From: Faecalibacterium sp. I3-3-33
GTDB taxonomy: Bacteria > Bacillota > Clostridia > Oscillospirales > Ruminococcaceae
DNA: 64,000 bases
Assembly: GCF_023347295.1 (NCBI RefSeq)
Contig: NZ_CP094469.1
Location: 1,178,001-1,242,000, forward strand
Reading direction: 5' to 3'
The notes below the pieces were generated by a model. The model was not told where the DNA came from, ran no database searches, and saw only the letters and a list, made by a program, of their open reading frames with translations. Shown here one piece after another: positions 54,377-62,800 of the stretch. Each line of letters opens with the position of its first letter. Position 1 is the stretch's first letter. Position numbers and translations under genes: made by a program.

Positions 54377-55762
54377 ATGGGAAAGTATTTTGGAACTGAC
54401 GGCTTCCGCGGAGAAGCTGGAATCACTCTGACTGCCGACCACGCCTACAAGGTTGGCCGCTTCCTCGGCTGGTACTACAACGCCCTGCGCGAGCGCAATG
54501 GCAATAACGAGCCTGCCCGTATCGTCATTGGCAAGGATACCCGCCGCAGCTCTTATATGTTCGAGTATAGTCTGGTGGCTGGTCTGACCGCTTCCGGTGC
54601 AGACGCCTACTTGCTGCACGTCACTACCACCCCTTCCGTGGCCTACATTGCCCGTGTGGATGACTTTGATTGCGGCATCATGATTTCTGCCAGCCATAAT
54701 CCCTACTACGATAACGGCATCAAGCTGATCGACTGCTACGGCGAGAAGATGCCTGAAGAAACTCTGCTGTTGGTGGAGGACTACATCGACGGAAAACTCC
54801 ATGTGTTCGACAAGGACTGGCCGGAGCTGCCATTTGCTCATCGGGAACACATCGGCTGCACGGTGGACTATGTGTCCGGTCGCAACCGCTACATGGGCTA
54901 TCTGATCTCTCTGGGCATCTATTCCTTCAAGGGGGTCAAGGTTGGTCTGGACTGCGCCAACGGCAGTTCCTGGAATATTGCCAAGTCTGTGTTCGATGCG
55001 CTGGGAGCTGATACCTACGTCATCAATGCACAGCCTAACGGTACGAATATCAATAATAACGCTGGCTCTACCCACATCGAAGGCCTGCAGAAATTCGTGG
55101 TTGAAAAGGGTTTGGACGTTGGTTTTGCCTATGACGGCGATGCTGATCGTTGCCTGTGTGTGGATGAAAAGGGAAATGTCATCACTGGCGACCACATCCT
55201 GTACATCTACGGCTGCTACATGAAGGAGCGTGGCAAACTTCTGACCAACACCGTCGTTACCACGGTCATGTCCAACTTTGGCCTGTATAAGGCTTTTGAT
55301 GAGCAGGGTATTGGCTATGCTAAAACGGCAGTGGGTGACAAGTACGTCTACGAGTATATGGCCAAGAACGGCTGCCGCATTGGCGGTGAGCAGAGCGGTC
55401 ACATCATCTTCTCCAAGTACGCCAGCACTGGTGATGGCATCCTGACCAGCCTGAAGATGATGGAAGTAATGCTTGCCAAGAAACTGCCCATGAGCAAGCT
55501 GGCGGAGCCCCTGAAGATCTACCCGCAGGTTCTAGAGAATGTTCGTGTGACCGACAAGAAAGCTGCGCGGGACGATGCCGCTGTGCAGGAAGCTGTGTCC
55601 AAGGTTGCCGAGGCTCTAGGCGATACCGGCCGCATTTTGGTGCGAGAGTCTGGCACCGAGCCGGTTGTACGCGTTATGGTGGAAGCCCTCGACCACGACA
55701 CCTGCCAGAGGTATGTTTCTCAGGTTGTGGAGACCATCAAGAGCCGGGGTTACGGAGTTTGA
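54377..55762 (+). CDS. glmM: Phosphoglucosamine mutase/phosphohexomutase (GlmM-like)
   Basis: Interconverts sugar-6-P and sugar-1-P; in the GlmM case, GlcN-6-P to GlcN-1-P for UDP-GlcNAc, the precursor of the CapEFG route. The 461-residue protein starts KYFGTDGFRG, has the phosphoserine loop MISASHNPYYDNGIK (Ser about 102), metal loop DGDADRC, sugar loop GGEQSGH and phosphate loop RESGTEPVVRVM. The GTDGFRG start favours GlmM over phosphoglucomutase. The leader-RNA copy C lies upstream; a VanZ-like gene overlaps its end. Confidence 0.88.
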   Translation: MGKYFGTDGFRGEAGITLTADHAYKVGRFLGWYYNALRERNGNNEPARIVIGKDTRRSSYMFEYSLVAGLTASGADAYLLHVTTTPSVAYIARVDDFDCGIMISASHNPYYDNGIKLIDCYGEKMPEETLLLVEDYIDGKLHVFDKDWPELPFAHREHIGCTVDYVSGRNRYMGYLISLGIYSFKGVKVGLDCANGSSWNIAKSVFDALGADTYVINAQPNGTNINNNAGSTHIEGLQKFVVEKGLDVGFAYDGDADRCLCVDEKGNVITGDHILYIYGCYMKERGKLLTNTVVTTVMSNFGLYKAFDEQGIGYAKTAVGDKYVYEYMAKNGCRIGGEQSGHIIFSKYASTGDGILTSLKMMEVMLAKKLPMSKLAEPLKIYPQVLENVRVTDKKAARDDAAVQEAVSKVAEALGDTGRILVRESGTEPVVRVMVEALDHDTCQRYVSQVVETIKSRGYGV

Positions 55763-56217
55763 GAGAACTTCTGCATCAGATTCACTACAGCACCAGTGCG
55801 AACCTGACAGTAGGCGAATGCGTCATTCTGATAGTCCTTGGGTTACTCGCATGGTTTAATCGCAAAGACAGGCAATGGCTTCCAACTGCTTACAGCGTGT
55901 TCTTAATCCTTTATATCACGCTCTTACGCCGTGCGCCGGGGTACAACGAGAACATCCGATTGCATCTGAAGCTGTGGCCGAATGCTGGCGTATGGGCAGG
56001 CAATCTGTTGAATCTGATTCTGTATGTTCCATTCAGTTGGACAAGCCAAAGATGGAAAGCAAACAGAAAGAGAATAGTTATTGCAGCTTTCATGCTCTCT
56101 GTGTGCTGTGAAGTTCTCCAGTATATTACAGGCAGAGGCATGGCAGATGTGAACGATATTCTTTTCAACACACTGGGTACTGCGGTGGGAATCTGGCTTG
56201 CGGGGAAGGTGGCTTAA
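55759..56217 (+). CDS. VanZ-like membrane protein
   Basis: A 152-residue protein with four predicted membrane helices and the VanZ-like C-terminal block EVLQYITGRGMADVNDILFNTLG in two parts (EVLQYITGRGM, then DVNDILFNTLGTA). The start is TTG 55759, overlapping the mutase stop by 4 bp. VanZ proteins occur often in envelope loci and in teicoplanin resistance clusters; the role here is unknown. Confidence 0.85.
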   Translation: MRELLHQIHYSTSANLTVGECVILIVLGLLAWFNRKDRQWLPTAYSVFLILYITLLRRAPGYNENIRLHLKLWPNAGVWAGNLLNLILYVPFSWTSQRWKANRKRIVIAAFMLSVCCEVLQYITGRGMADVNDILFNTLGTAVGIWLAGKVA

Positions 56218-56528
56218 TCATCCTCTTCTACGCCATCCCACCCGATGAACTCTTCCTTAGCCTCATCCAACTTTGACCAATCAAGATATTGTCCACAACC
56301 GCCGCAGTAAGATTGGTATTCGTACTCGACGACTTTCTTGCACCATGGGCAAACTGAGAAGCAGTTCCGGTCTTTATAGATTCGGACTGTGTTCACAGTC
56401 AAGGGCAGACGGTATGTAGGGGAGAGCATCAGGTCAAGGATGGTGTGAGCGAGAGAATGCTTCTCTGGGGTGTCCTCCCAGATATCACCGGGATTCTGAT
56501 GACGGATGCGTTTGAAATCGAATTTCAT
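56214..56528 (-). CDS. Small zinc-ribbon protein (104 residues)
   Basis: Minus-strand gene converging on the VanZ gene, with start at 56528 behind AGAGGTGAT. The protein has CPWCKK and CGGCGQYLDW, making a four-cysteine zinc ribbon of the kind found in RNA- or DNA-associated small proteins. It is the only minus-strand gene in the capsule end of the island. Function unknown. Confidence 0.7.
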   Translation of the reverse strand: MKFDFKRIRHQNPGDIWEDTPEKHSLAHTILDLMLSPTYRLPLTVNTVRIYKDRNCFSVCPWCKKVVEYEYQSYCGGCGQYLDWSKLDEAKEEFIGWDGVEEDD

Positions 56529-56553
56529 TTATAATCACCTCTGCCTTCAAGCA

Positions 56554-56740
56554 TAGATGATTAACACGGACACTTGGATGTATATATGTCCGATTTTGCC
56601 CATTATCCTTGAAAACGAAGCCTATATAGTATATATTTGAATTGTAGAGGTGTGACTCTTATAGCTTCATTGCTTGAAATCTTGTATCCCTCTATGTGGT
56701 TGGCGGTAGATAACACATGGGAATGTAGCAAAGATGATAG
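56554..56740 (+). ncRNA. Conserved leader-RNA element, copy A (before the PLD-like gene)
   Basis: An upstream block TAGATGAT...GTCCGATTTTG is shared with copy B (60580 onward). The core from 56664 follows the same order as B and C: GCTTCATTGCTTGAAA, CCTCTATGTGGTTGGCGG, AACACATGGGAATGT, GCAAAGATGAT. It lies in a 585-bp gene-free stretch; beyond it to 57113 the DNA is AT-rich and I see no gene. Confidence 0.5.
56609..56637 (+). promoter_or_regulatory. Promoter driving leader copy A
   Basis: TTGAAA at 56609-56614 and TATATT at 56632-56637, 17-bp spacer. The leader core would start at about +25. Confidence 0.5.
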
Positions 56741-57113
56741 AATGGGCTTAGTTAGGGTAGTTGAATTGGAGATCTTTGGGATTGCTTCTATAGTTTGTGT
56801 ATTGGCTTGCTCCTAAAACGTAGATGATAAGATAAGCGGTTTTGTCGCCGTTGCTTATGGTATGCTTTTGGCTTTAGTTCTAAAGCGAGTAACTATACGA
56901 GTCGAGGTAATGGGAGTTATGACTTTGCAGAGAAATACATGAAATAGAAATGAAAAAACGAAATCTCAGGTTGAGCATAGTATATTCACAGTGAAAGATT
57001 GTATATTGTTAATCTATAAAAATAAGGTTATATAGGATTCCTATTATATAGCTTTTTGAATATAATTTATAAAATATTTAATTTCCAATAATAATGAAAG
57101 GATGCAGGCATAT

Positions 57114-57761
57114 ATGGTTGTGTGGCTTAAACGTATTGTGTCCTACATTACAGTTTTTATTGCTATAGGATATCTTGTGTATACAACCATAAAAGCACCG
57201 GTGGATTTATATCAGTATATGATTCTGCTGTTGCTGATACTTATTTCGACAACATTTATACTGGATAACATGGATGAAGACCAAAAATGGAGAAATATAG
57301 AAAATGATTTAAAAAATATTGTATCTGAAATTTCACCTACACAGATTCGTTTTTTTGATAACAGCAGCGACTGGGTTGACGCAATGGAATTGCTTGTCAA
57401 GAACGGAAAACATACCGTAGATACGGCATCATTAGATTCTTCAACGAGAACCAAATCCCCTAATTCGAGAAGCAGAATATGGAACCATATTACAGATTGC
57501 TGTAAGAATGAAAATATTAAGTTTAGACATATAGTACGCGTGAGAAAAAACAATTACTCCAATCTTTTGGATCGACTACTAGCTGGAAGTGAGAAAGAAA
57601 ATTCTTTTTATGCTTATTATGAATTGCCGCAGACTTTTTCATTTCCGACATTCGGCATAATAGACGATCGATTTATCTCGACTAGAAGTCCCTACAGCGA
57701 AGGAGAAACACCACGTTATTATATAATAGAAAATAAAGAAATAGCATATATTATTATATAA
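57114..57761 (+). CDS. Membrane-anchored PLD-like domain protein, C-terminus displaced by a frameshift
   Basis: Two N-terminal membrane helices (about 4-45), then a cytoplasmic domain. Its blocks (RHIVRVRKNNYSNLLDRL, FGIIDDRFISTRSPY, YYIIENKEIAYI) resemble the PLD-like/TrmB-effector fold without the HKD catalytic residues. The ORF stops at 57761. In the -1 frame, however, the sequence continues as protein (RYFKELWEQA, typical for this fold) to a TAA at 57923-57925. That overlaps the next gene's ATG by 8 bp. The true gene is therefore probably 57114-57925 with a slip or indel in the AT repeat near 57750. The ATG at 57114 follows AAAGGATG. Confidence 0.55.
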   Translation: MVVWLKRIVSYITVFIAIGYLVYTTIKAPVDLYQYMILLLLILISTTFILDNMDEDQKWRNIENDLKNIVSEISPTQIRFFDNSSDWVDAMELLVKNGKHTVDTASLDSSTRTKSPNSRSRIWNHITDCCKNENIKFRHIVRVRKNNYSNLLDRLLAGSEKENSFYAYYELPQTFSFPTFGIIDDRFISTRSPYSEGETPRYYIIENKEIAYIII

Positions 57762-57917
57762 GGTATTTTAAAGAATTATGGGAACAGGCGATTAATATAA
57801 CTGATATTGAACAAATAAGAATGCTATATCAGAAATTCGAAAGTAGCTTTGATGAGGAAGAAAAGAAACAATTACAAGAAAAAATCGACCAAATAAGAAC
57901 TAAGGGAATAATGTCAG

Positions 57918-58562
57918 ATGTATAAGAATTTGATTGAGTTGAGCGAAATATGCGAAATATGCCAAAATGAAGAATTGTGTGGGGGCAAAGCACATTATTT
58001 GTTTCTTCTCAAGAAGAATGGCTTTAATGTGCCGGATGCAATCGTTTTAAATGCAATACCCTACGGAAACTATATTCAAGGAAAAGATGACTCGGAACAG
58101 CTTAATAGAGCTATACTAAAAGCTATCGATTCTAAATTTGGAACGAAGCGGGTGATTTTTCGTTCTTCGGCAAACATAGAGAATACGGATGATACATCAA
58201 GTGCAGGCGTATTTGAATCGTTTGTTTATGAAAAGGAAAATGCACCGTATCAATATTTGAAGCGCATATGGGATTCTTCGCTTGATGAAAAAGCAAAGGG
58301 GTATTATGAATTAACAGGAATTAACAAAGATAACGTAAAAATGGCGGTGATTATTCAACAATATATATCAGGACAGATTGCTGCGGTGATACAATCATTC
58401 GATATAGTAAACGAGCTTCCTATAATGTTGATTGAATATGCATCTGGAAGTACATCTGCAATAGTTGATGGAACAATTGATGCGGAATTCATCAGTGTGA
58501 GTAGAGACAACAGGATTGTGGAGAAACCGGAGACAGTTCCATTTGATGGATATTGTGATTGA
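57918..58562 (+). CDS. PEP synthase/PPDK-type ATP-grasp domain protein (separate polypeptide)
   Basis: A 214-residue protein matching the N-terminal ATP-grasp of phosphoenolpyruvate synthase and rifampin phosphotransferase: ELCGGKAHYLFLLKKNGF at the start, FRSSANIENTDD near 81 and VIIQQYISGQIAAVI near 145. The expected last part (ELNNSIKILEDLL, then IYYLQVRKL, equivalent to the family's ILQ-R end) lies in the +1 frame at 58546-58674. The domain is thus split by a frameshift or made as two chains. It would phosphorylate a histidine on the swivel protein encoded next. Confidence 0.7.
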   Translation: MYKNLIELSEICEICQNEELCGGKAHYLFLLKKNGFNVPDAIVLNAIPYGNYIQGKDDSEQLNRAILKAIDSKFGTKRVIFRSSANIENTDDTSSAGVFESFVYEKENAPYQYLKRIWDSSLDEKAKGYYELTGINKDNVKMAVIIQQYISGQIAAVIQSFDIVNELPIMLIEYASGSTSAIVDGTIDAEFISVSRDNRIVEKPETVPFDGYCD

Positions 58563-58674
58563 ACTAAATAATTCTATAAAGATATTAGAAGATTTATTAA
58601 AGTCACATGTTGAGGTGGAAATACAAATAGAAAATAATGTGATATATTATCTTCAGGTTAGAAAACTTTTATAG
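58546..58674 (+). CDS. C-terminal piece of the ATP-grasp domain in another frame
   Basis: ATG 58546 to TAG 58672-58674, 42 residues, beginning MDIVIELNN and ending YYLQVRKLL. This is the usual end of a PPDK-type ATP-grasp domain. It overlaps the preceding ORF by 17 bp in the +1 frame. It could be a coupled small subunit or, more likely, evidence of an indel. Confidence 0.4.
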   Translation: MDIVIELNNSIKILEDLLKSHVEVEIQIENNVIYYLQVRKLL

Positions 58675-58683
58675 GAGTTACAA

Positions 58684-59946
58684 ATGAAGGGATTATGTGT
58701 TAGTAAGGGTTCTGTACGTGGTAAGGCTATCATTGTTGATAGCGTGTTTGCAACAAAAACAATTGCCCCTGGTACAATTCTTGTTATGAAAACCTTAGAT
58801 AGAAAGCTGTTAGTTAGCTTGAGCAAGAATGTAGTAGGGGTCATTGCAGAATCGGGAAATATTGGAAGTCATGGTGCTGGAATACTGCGAAGCCTTAAAA
58901 TACCATGTGTACTTAGAATAAAGGATGCGGTTAGCATTATTAATGATGGACAGGAAATTGTTATTGAAGGGGAAAAAGGTGAGGTGCATTGGTGTGAAAA
59001 TGAAATTTCACAAGGAAAAACAGCAATTCATAGTCAACATGGAGCAATTTACAAATCAATTGCAACAGAAAAATTTGAAGTGACAGATATTTCAGTAAAT
59101 AGGGAATGGTATTGTCCGCGGCCAGAACGTGCATATCAAAAACTTAGATTTGATATTATCGCACCAGTATTTGGGAAAAGCGGAAAGTTCTTGTTTGGAT
59201 TGCCGGAAGCTACAGTGGTTCAGAATAGCTTTGGAGCCATAGTAGTTAAAGGCGCACCACTTAACGTTGACATATGCAAATTTGTTCTTAAAAATCCGGA
59301 ATGGCTATTTCAAAAATCGCATGAAAGGGAGCGGGTTATTCAAGAAATAAGGAGCACGTTGAGAGCGATTGAGATTAAAGAGAATAGTGATAGTACTAAG
59401 TATTATCTTGACATTATAAAGATTGGAATTAAATTGTATCGGCAGTTGTTTTTATACTCACTTATGTCTCAAGCTATTTCAGATGAATTATTAGATGCTT
59501 ATGTTGATTTTGAAAGTATGATCACTGGTAATGATACGTCAAGAGATATATTGGGATTAACCTCAATTTATGTTGAAAACTGTATTAAATCAAAAGTTGA
59601 TCCTGGCGTGTCTCAACGGTGGCGGATTGAAAAAGCATATCCTCACATATGGGATGGTACGCTAAATTATGATAAACTTAGAATTGATGATGCACTGATA
59701 CAACGTATTACGATGATGCCCAATAGTAGGAATTTGCTAAAAGACTATGAGTCTTTTAGAATTATTGTTCCATTGGTTTATCAATTGTCTGAAGAATATT
59801 TTTATACATCAAGCAGTATTAATTCATACATAAACTGGGGACTTTTAGGGATTGCTAGGTGCGTAGGAAAAAATGATGGTAAAGGAGTTGACGAAATTTA
59901 TAATTTGCCACTTGAATCACTATTGAAAATTGAAGGAGGAAAATGA
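58684..59946 (+). CDS. Protein with PEP-utiliser phosphohistidine (swivel) domain and unknown C-terminal domain
   Basis: A 420-residue protein. Residues 1-105 form the mobile phosphohistidine domain: GLCVSKGSVRGKAIIV, PGTILVMKTLD, and GNIGSHGAGILRSLKIPCV with the candidate phospho-acceptor His at about 63. The remaining 300 residues are mostly helical, beginning near NREWYCPRPER, with no family I can name. In rifampin phosphotransferase the substrate domain sits between the ATP-grasp and His domains; here it would be C-terminal. TAGGAGTT precedes the ATG. The substrate that receives the phosphate is unknown. Confidence 0.7.
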   Translation: MKGLCVSKGSVRGKAIIVDSVFATKTIAPGTILVMKTLDRKLLVSLSKNVVGVIAESGNIGSHGAGILRSLKIPCVLRIKDAVSIINDGQEIVIEGEKGEVHWCENEISQGKTAIHSQHGAIYKSIATEKFEVTDISVNREWYCPRPERAYQKLRFDIIAPVFGKSGKFLFGLPEATVVQNSFGAIVVKGAPLNVDICKFVLKNPEWLFQKSHERERVIQEIRSTLRAIEIKENSDSTKYYLDIIKIGIKLYRQLFLYSLMSQAISDELLDAYVDFESMITGNDTSRDILGLTSIYVENCIKSKVDPGVSQRWRIEKAYPHIWDGTLNYDKLRIDDALIQRITMMPNSRNLLKDYESFRIIVPLVYQLSEEYFYTSSSINSYINWGLLGIARCVGKNDGKGVDEIYNLPLESLLKIEGGK

Positions 59947-59947
59947 A

Positions 59948-60373
59948 ATGAAAAGTGATTCCAATTTTATGGAAGCCTTTAATCCGGATGTTAATCTTGT
60001 TAAAGAGTTTCAGTATTGGCTAATTCTTCTTCGAGAAGGTCAAAACACCTTGGGAGATTGTATTTTTGTATTAAAAAGAGAGTGTGAATCATTTGGCGAA
60101 ATGCTTCCAGAGGAGAGCGCTGAGCTTTCGAGTGCAATGAATTGGTTTGAAAAAAAATGTAAAGAACAATTTGGTGCGGAGAAATTTAATTATATTGCGG
60201 CAATGATGCGAGATAATTTCGTTCATTTTCATGCGTTTCCACGTTATTCAAAAGAACTTGTTAAATATGGAACAACATGGAAGGATGAACGATGGCCACG
60301 CGTAATTCAATTTGGGCCGACTTCAGTTGATAGAACCGTATTGGATCGTATTTTAATTGATTTAAGAGATTAA
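59948..60373 (+). CDS. HIT-like protein (141 residues)
   Basis: It starts at ATG 59948 inside the tail of the previous ORF (GGAGGAAAATGAAATG). The motif NFVHFHAFPRY keeps the second and third histidines of the HxHxHxx HIT triad (middle His nucleophile and third His) but has Phe instead of the first. The spacing to Pro-Arg matches Fhit/GalT-type HIT proteins, which hydrolyse or transfer nucleotides. It probably acts on a nucleotidylated product of the same cassette. Confidence 0.65.
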   Translation: MKSDSNFMEAFNPDVNLVKEFQYWLILLREGQNTLGDCIFVLKRECESFGEMLPEESAELSSAMNWFEKKCKEQFGAEKFNYIAAMMRDNFVHFHAFPRYSKELVKYGTTWKDERWPRVIQFGPTSVDRTVLDRILIDLRD

Positions 60374-60579
60374 TTTAAATCGTGTAGCACTTGAAATTTG
60401 AGATTAGGGTTGGATGGCTTTTTAAAGTAGCTAAATTAAGAATCTCAAGCTAAGTTTTTAGCGTAAAATAGGCGGGTAAAAGGAAATAGCTCCGGGATGC
60501 TTTCTCTAGATATCATTGAATTTATGAAAATGGAAATTCTTAAAAATATTGCTCGTTAAAAAGTTTCCATCTCAAAGTG

Positions 60580-60771
60580 TAGATGATGAGTACAGGTAGA
60601 AACATGTATGTCTGAATTTGTTTTTATCCATGAAGGCCAGTAGCTGGTGGTATAAAATTTGAGCTGTGAGAATTACCAGTTGGTCCCCCCCCTCACAGCT
60701 TTGCCGCTTGAAATTTTGCACACCTCTACGCGGTGAGCGACAGGCAACACATGAGAATGTGGCTAAGATGC
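60580..60771 (+). ncRNA. Conserved leader-RNA element, copy B (before the OLD-like gene)
   Basis: It holds the shared upstream block (TAGATGATGAGTACAGG). A 9-bp stem AGCTGTGAG/CTCACAGCT (60662-60670, 60692-60700) has a C8 run in its loop. The core follows: GCCGCTTGAAA, ACCTCTACGCGGTGAGC, CAGGCAAC, stem CACA/TGTG, GGCTAAGATGC. The gene start follows 37 bp later. The rest of the 60374-60808 gap shows only a weak TTGAGATT/AATCTCAA inverted repeat (60398-60448). Confidence 0.55.
60630..60658 (+). promoter_or_regulatory. Promoter driving leader copy B
   Basis: ATGAAG at 60630-60635 and TAAAAT at 60653-60658 with a 17-bp spacer, aligning with the promoter of copy A. Confidence 0.4.
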
Positions 60772-60808
60772 AAAAACAATATAGTCGATTAATGATAGGG
60801 TAGTACTT

Positions 60809-62289
60809 ATGAAAAAAATCACTATAAAAAAGACCAAAAATATTAAAAATCTAGAATTCGTTTTTCCACAGTCGAAAGGTGTGTATCTTATTGTAGGGCC
60901 TAATGGTGTTGGGAAAACGACTCTATTGGTCTGTATAGATAGAATCTGTAATAAAAATGCTTTTGCAAGAGGATTTAGCGCATCGAGAAGTTTTGGAGAA
61001 GTTGATCAATACGCAGAAGCTGAAATTACATATGACACAGATAATCCACCAACATCACTGAAATTTAGAAAAAAAGTAGCCGTTGGGCAGTTTCGCCTAA
61101 GGGCCATAGCAATCTTCTGGATAATTTTGGCTATACGCAGACCGTATTTATTCGAGCGGACTCGAATAGAATTGATGTACCTAAAGAAGAAATCCGGAGA
61201 GGAAATTTTGTTGCTGCTGATCCTGACGTTAAGCGCAATTTGAATCGTATTTTTGAGACTGATAAATTTGACAGACTTAAGAGGTTGAGGATAGCCAATG
61301 GAAGAGGAAGACATGCAACATTCTTTTATGTCATAGAGGAAAGGCGTGGCCAGTACTATTCCGAAAAGCGATTCAGTACGGGTGAAATAGCACTACTTAG
61401 ATTGGTTGAAAAGCTAAATACAGTTGAAAATGATGCCATAGTGTTATTGGACGAAGCAGAAATGGCTTTACATCCTCGGGTACAGAAGAAGTTATATGAT
61501 TATCTAGTTGAAGTGGCGCAACAAAAGAACTTAACTATTTTTATTTCTACCCATTCGGTAACGATGATAAAGTCTGCAGATAAAAATCATATTATTTCGA
61601 TTGAAGAAACCGAGAATGGAAAATATGATGCGGTTTGTCCATGCTATCCAGCAAAGGCAATCGGAAATGTGGATTTTATTGACAATGTCATTTATGATGC
61701 AGTATTCTTTGTCGAAGATGACATGGCAAGAACATTGCTAAAGCGAATGATACAAACATGCTGCGAAGAGGATAATAGATTTAAAACAATTACAAATTGC
61801 ATTGTCCCTGTTGGAGGCTACAAACAAACGGCGGAATTGGCAATAAATACGAAAAGCCAACTTTTGAATAGGTCTGTGGTCTGTGCAGTGTGGGACGCAG
61901 ATGTATTTACAGAAACGATTCCGAATGATGAAGAGATAGCGCGTTTTTATAATGAAAACCGCAGATTTATCTTTAATTTGGGCTGCACGCCTGAAGTATG
62001 GATGATTGAAAAGCTTGAGAGAATGGATGTTAATATAGTTAATCGTATTAGAACGAAATTCCATACTGAGCCGTCAATAATAGTTAATTCGAATGAATAT
62101 CGTTCTTGTAATTCCCCTAAACCACGAAAAAGGGCTAAACAGAAGATGGATGTAGTGCTTGAAAAACTTTCTGTAGCATGTGGTGAACCCAAAGAAGTGG
62201 TGTTGAATGAGTTTTCGGATATTTTGGTTTCTAATGCTTATACAGTGGGACAGATTAAGGCTATTGTTGCGCCAATGTTGGCAGGATAA
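60809..62289 (+). pseudogene. OLD-family AAA ATPase with TOPRIM domain, interrupted by a -1 shift at an A7 run
   Basis: The first 89 codons carry Walker A GPNGVGKTTLL. At AAAAAAA (61069-61075) the sequence continues correctly only in the -1 frame (reading SSRWAVSPKGHSN). That frame runs to 62289 with signature STGEIALL, Walker B VLLDEAEMALHP, the H-loop STHS and TOPRIM-like motifs VEDD near 61720 and DAD near 61900. Unshifted, the product is 144 residues. Together it is an overcoming-lysogenisation-defect type nuclease, usually an antiphage or mobile-element gene. The shift may be an indel, phase variation or recoding; the heptamer is in slippery phase. Confidence 0.7.
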
Positions 62290-62316
62290 ATACTAATATT
62301 CGCTATACAGCAAGAA

Positions 62317-62345
62317 TTGCCATCTAATTCCCACAGTGTTATACT
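62317..62345 (+). promoter_or_regulatory. Sigma-A-type promoter for the coiled-coil protein
   Basis: TTGCCA at 62317-62322 and TATACT at 62340-62345, 17-bp spacer, 40 bp before the start codon. Confidence 0.7.
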
Positions 62346-62384
62346 ATCATCAAATCTTACATATTCTTTCGGAGGTATCATCCT

Positions 62385-62732
62385 ATGCCTAGAACCAAAG
62401 GCAGTAAGAACCGTACTACCGCGTCTCCTGACTTCGATGCCCAGATCAAGAAGTTGCAGAAGGATAAGGCGATGCTTGAAGAGGGCCTTTCCAAGACTGT
62501 TGCCCAGATTGAAGAACTGAAGACTGACATAAAGTCGCTGCGTGAGAGCCTGAAACCGCAGAGAGCGGAGATCAAACAGACCGAAAAAGAAATCGCAAAG
62601 CTGGAGGCCAAGAAGGCTGCCGCTGAGGCGAAGGCTGCCGAGGCTACGAAGAAGGCAGAAGCCGAGAATGTGCTGAAGAAGCTGCTGGCAAGCGGTGTGA
62701 CTGCTGACGAGATCCTCGAAAAGCTGAAATAA
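62385..62732 (+). CDS. Basic coiled-coil protein (115 residues)
   Basis: It starts at ATG 62385 behind CGGAGGTATC. The N-terminus PRTKGSKNRTT resembles an AT-hook-like basic tip. The rest is a continuous Lys/Glu/Ala heptad-type helix to about residue 95, followed by a short C-terminal helix (GVTADEILEKLK). It could be a nucleoid-associated or scaffold protein. Its GC content is higher than that of its neighbours. Confidence 0.7.
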   Translation: MPRTKGSKNRTTASPDFDAQIKKLQKDKAMLEEGLSKTVAQIEELKTDIKSLRESLKPQRAEIKQTEKEIAKLEAKKAAAEAKAAEATKKAEAENVLKKLLASGVTADEILEKLK

Positions 62733-62800
62733 TCTTTTTAAACCTCAAACCGTGTGGGTGTGGTTACAAAATCTCATCCATGCGGTTTTATAACAGAACG

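Noticed and set aside
56702..56709. GGCGGTAG, the ops element of RfaH-controlled operons
   Set aside because: The other two copies of the leader element do not keep it (GGTGAGCGACAGG and GGTGAGCAGCAGG), so the match is probably chance within the conserved RNA.
58540..58562. Programmed +1 frameshift in the ATP-grasp gene, by analogy with prfB (TTTGA)
   Set aside because: The TTTGAT string is not in the required phase with a stop codon and no stimulatory element is visible; an indel or separate start is simpler.
60684..60692. C8 run as a phase-variation tract
   Set aside because: It lies in the loop of a leader hairpin, not in a coding frame; length changes there would not switch a reading frame.
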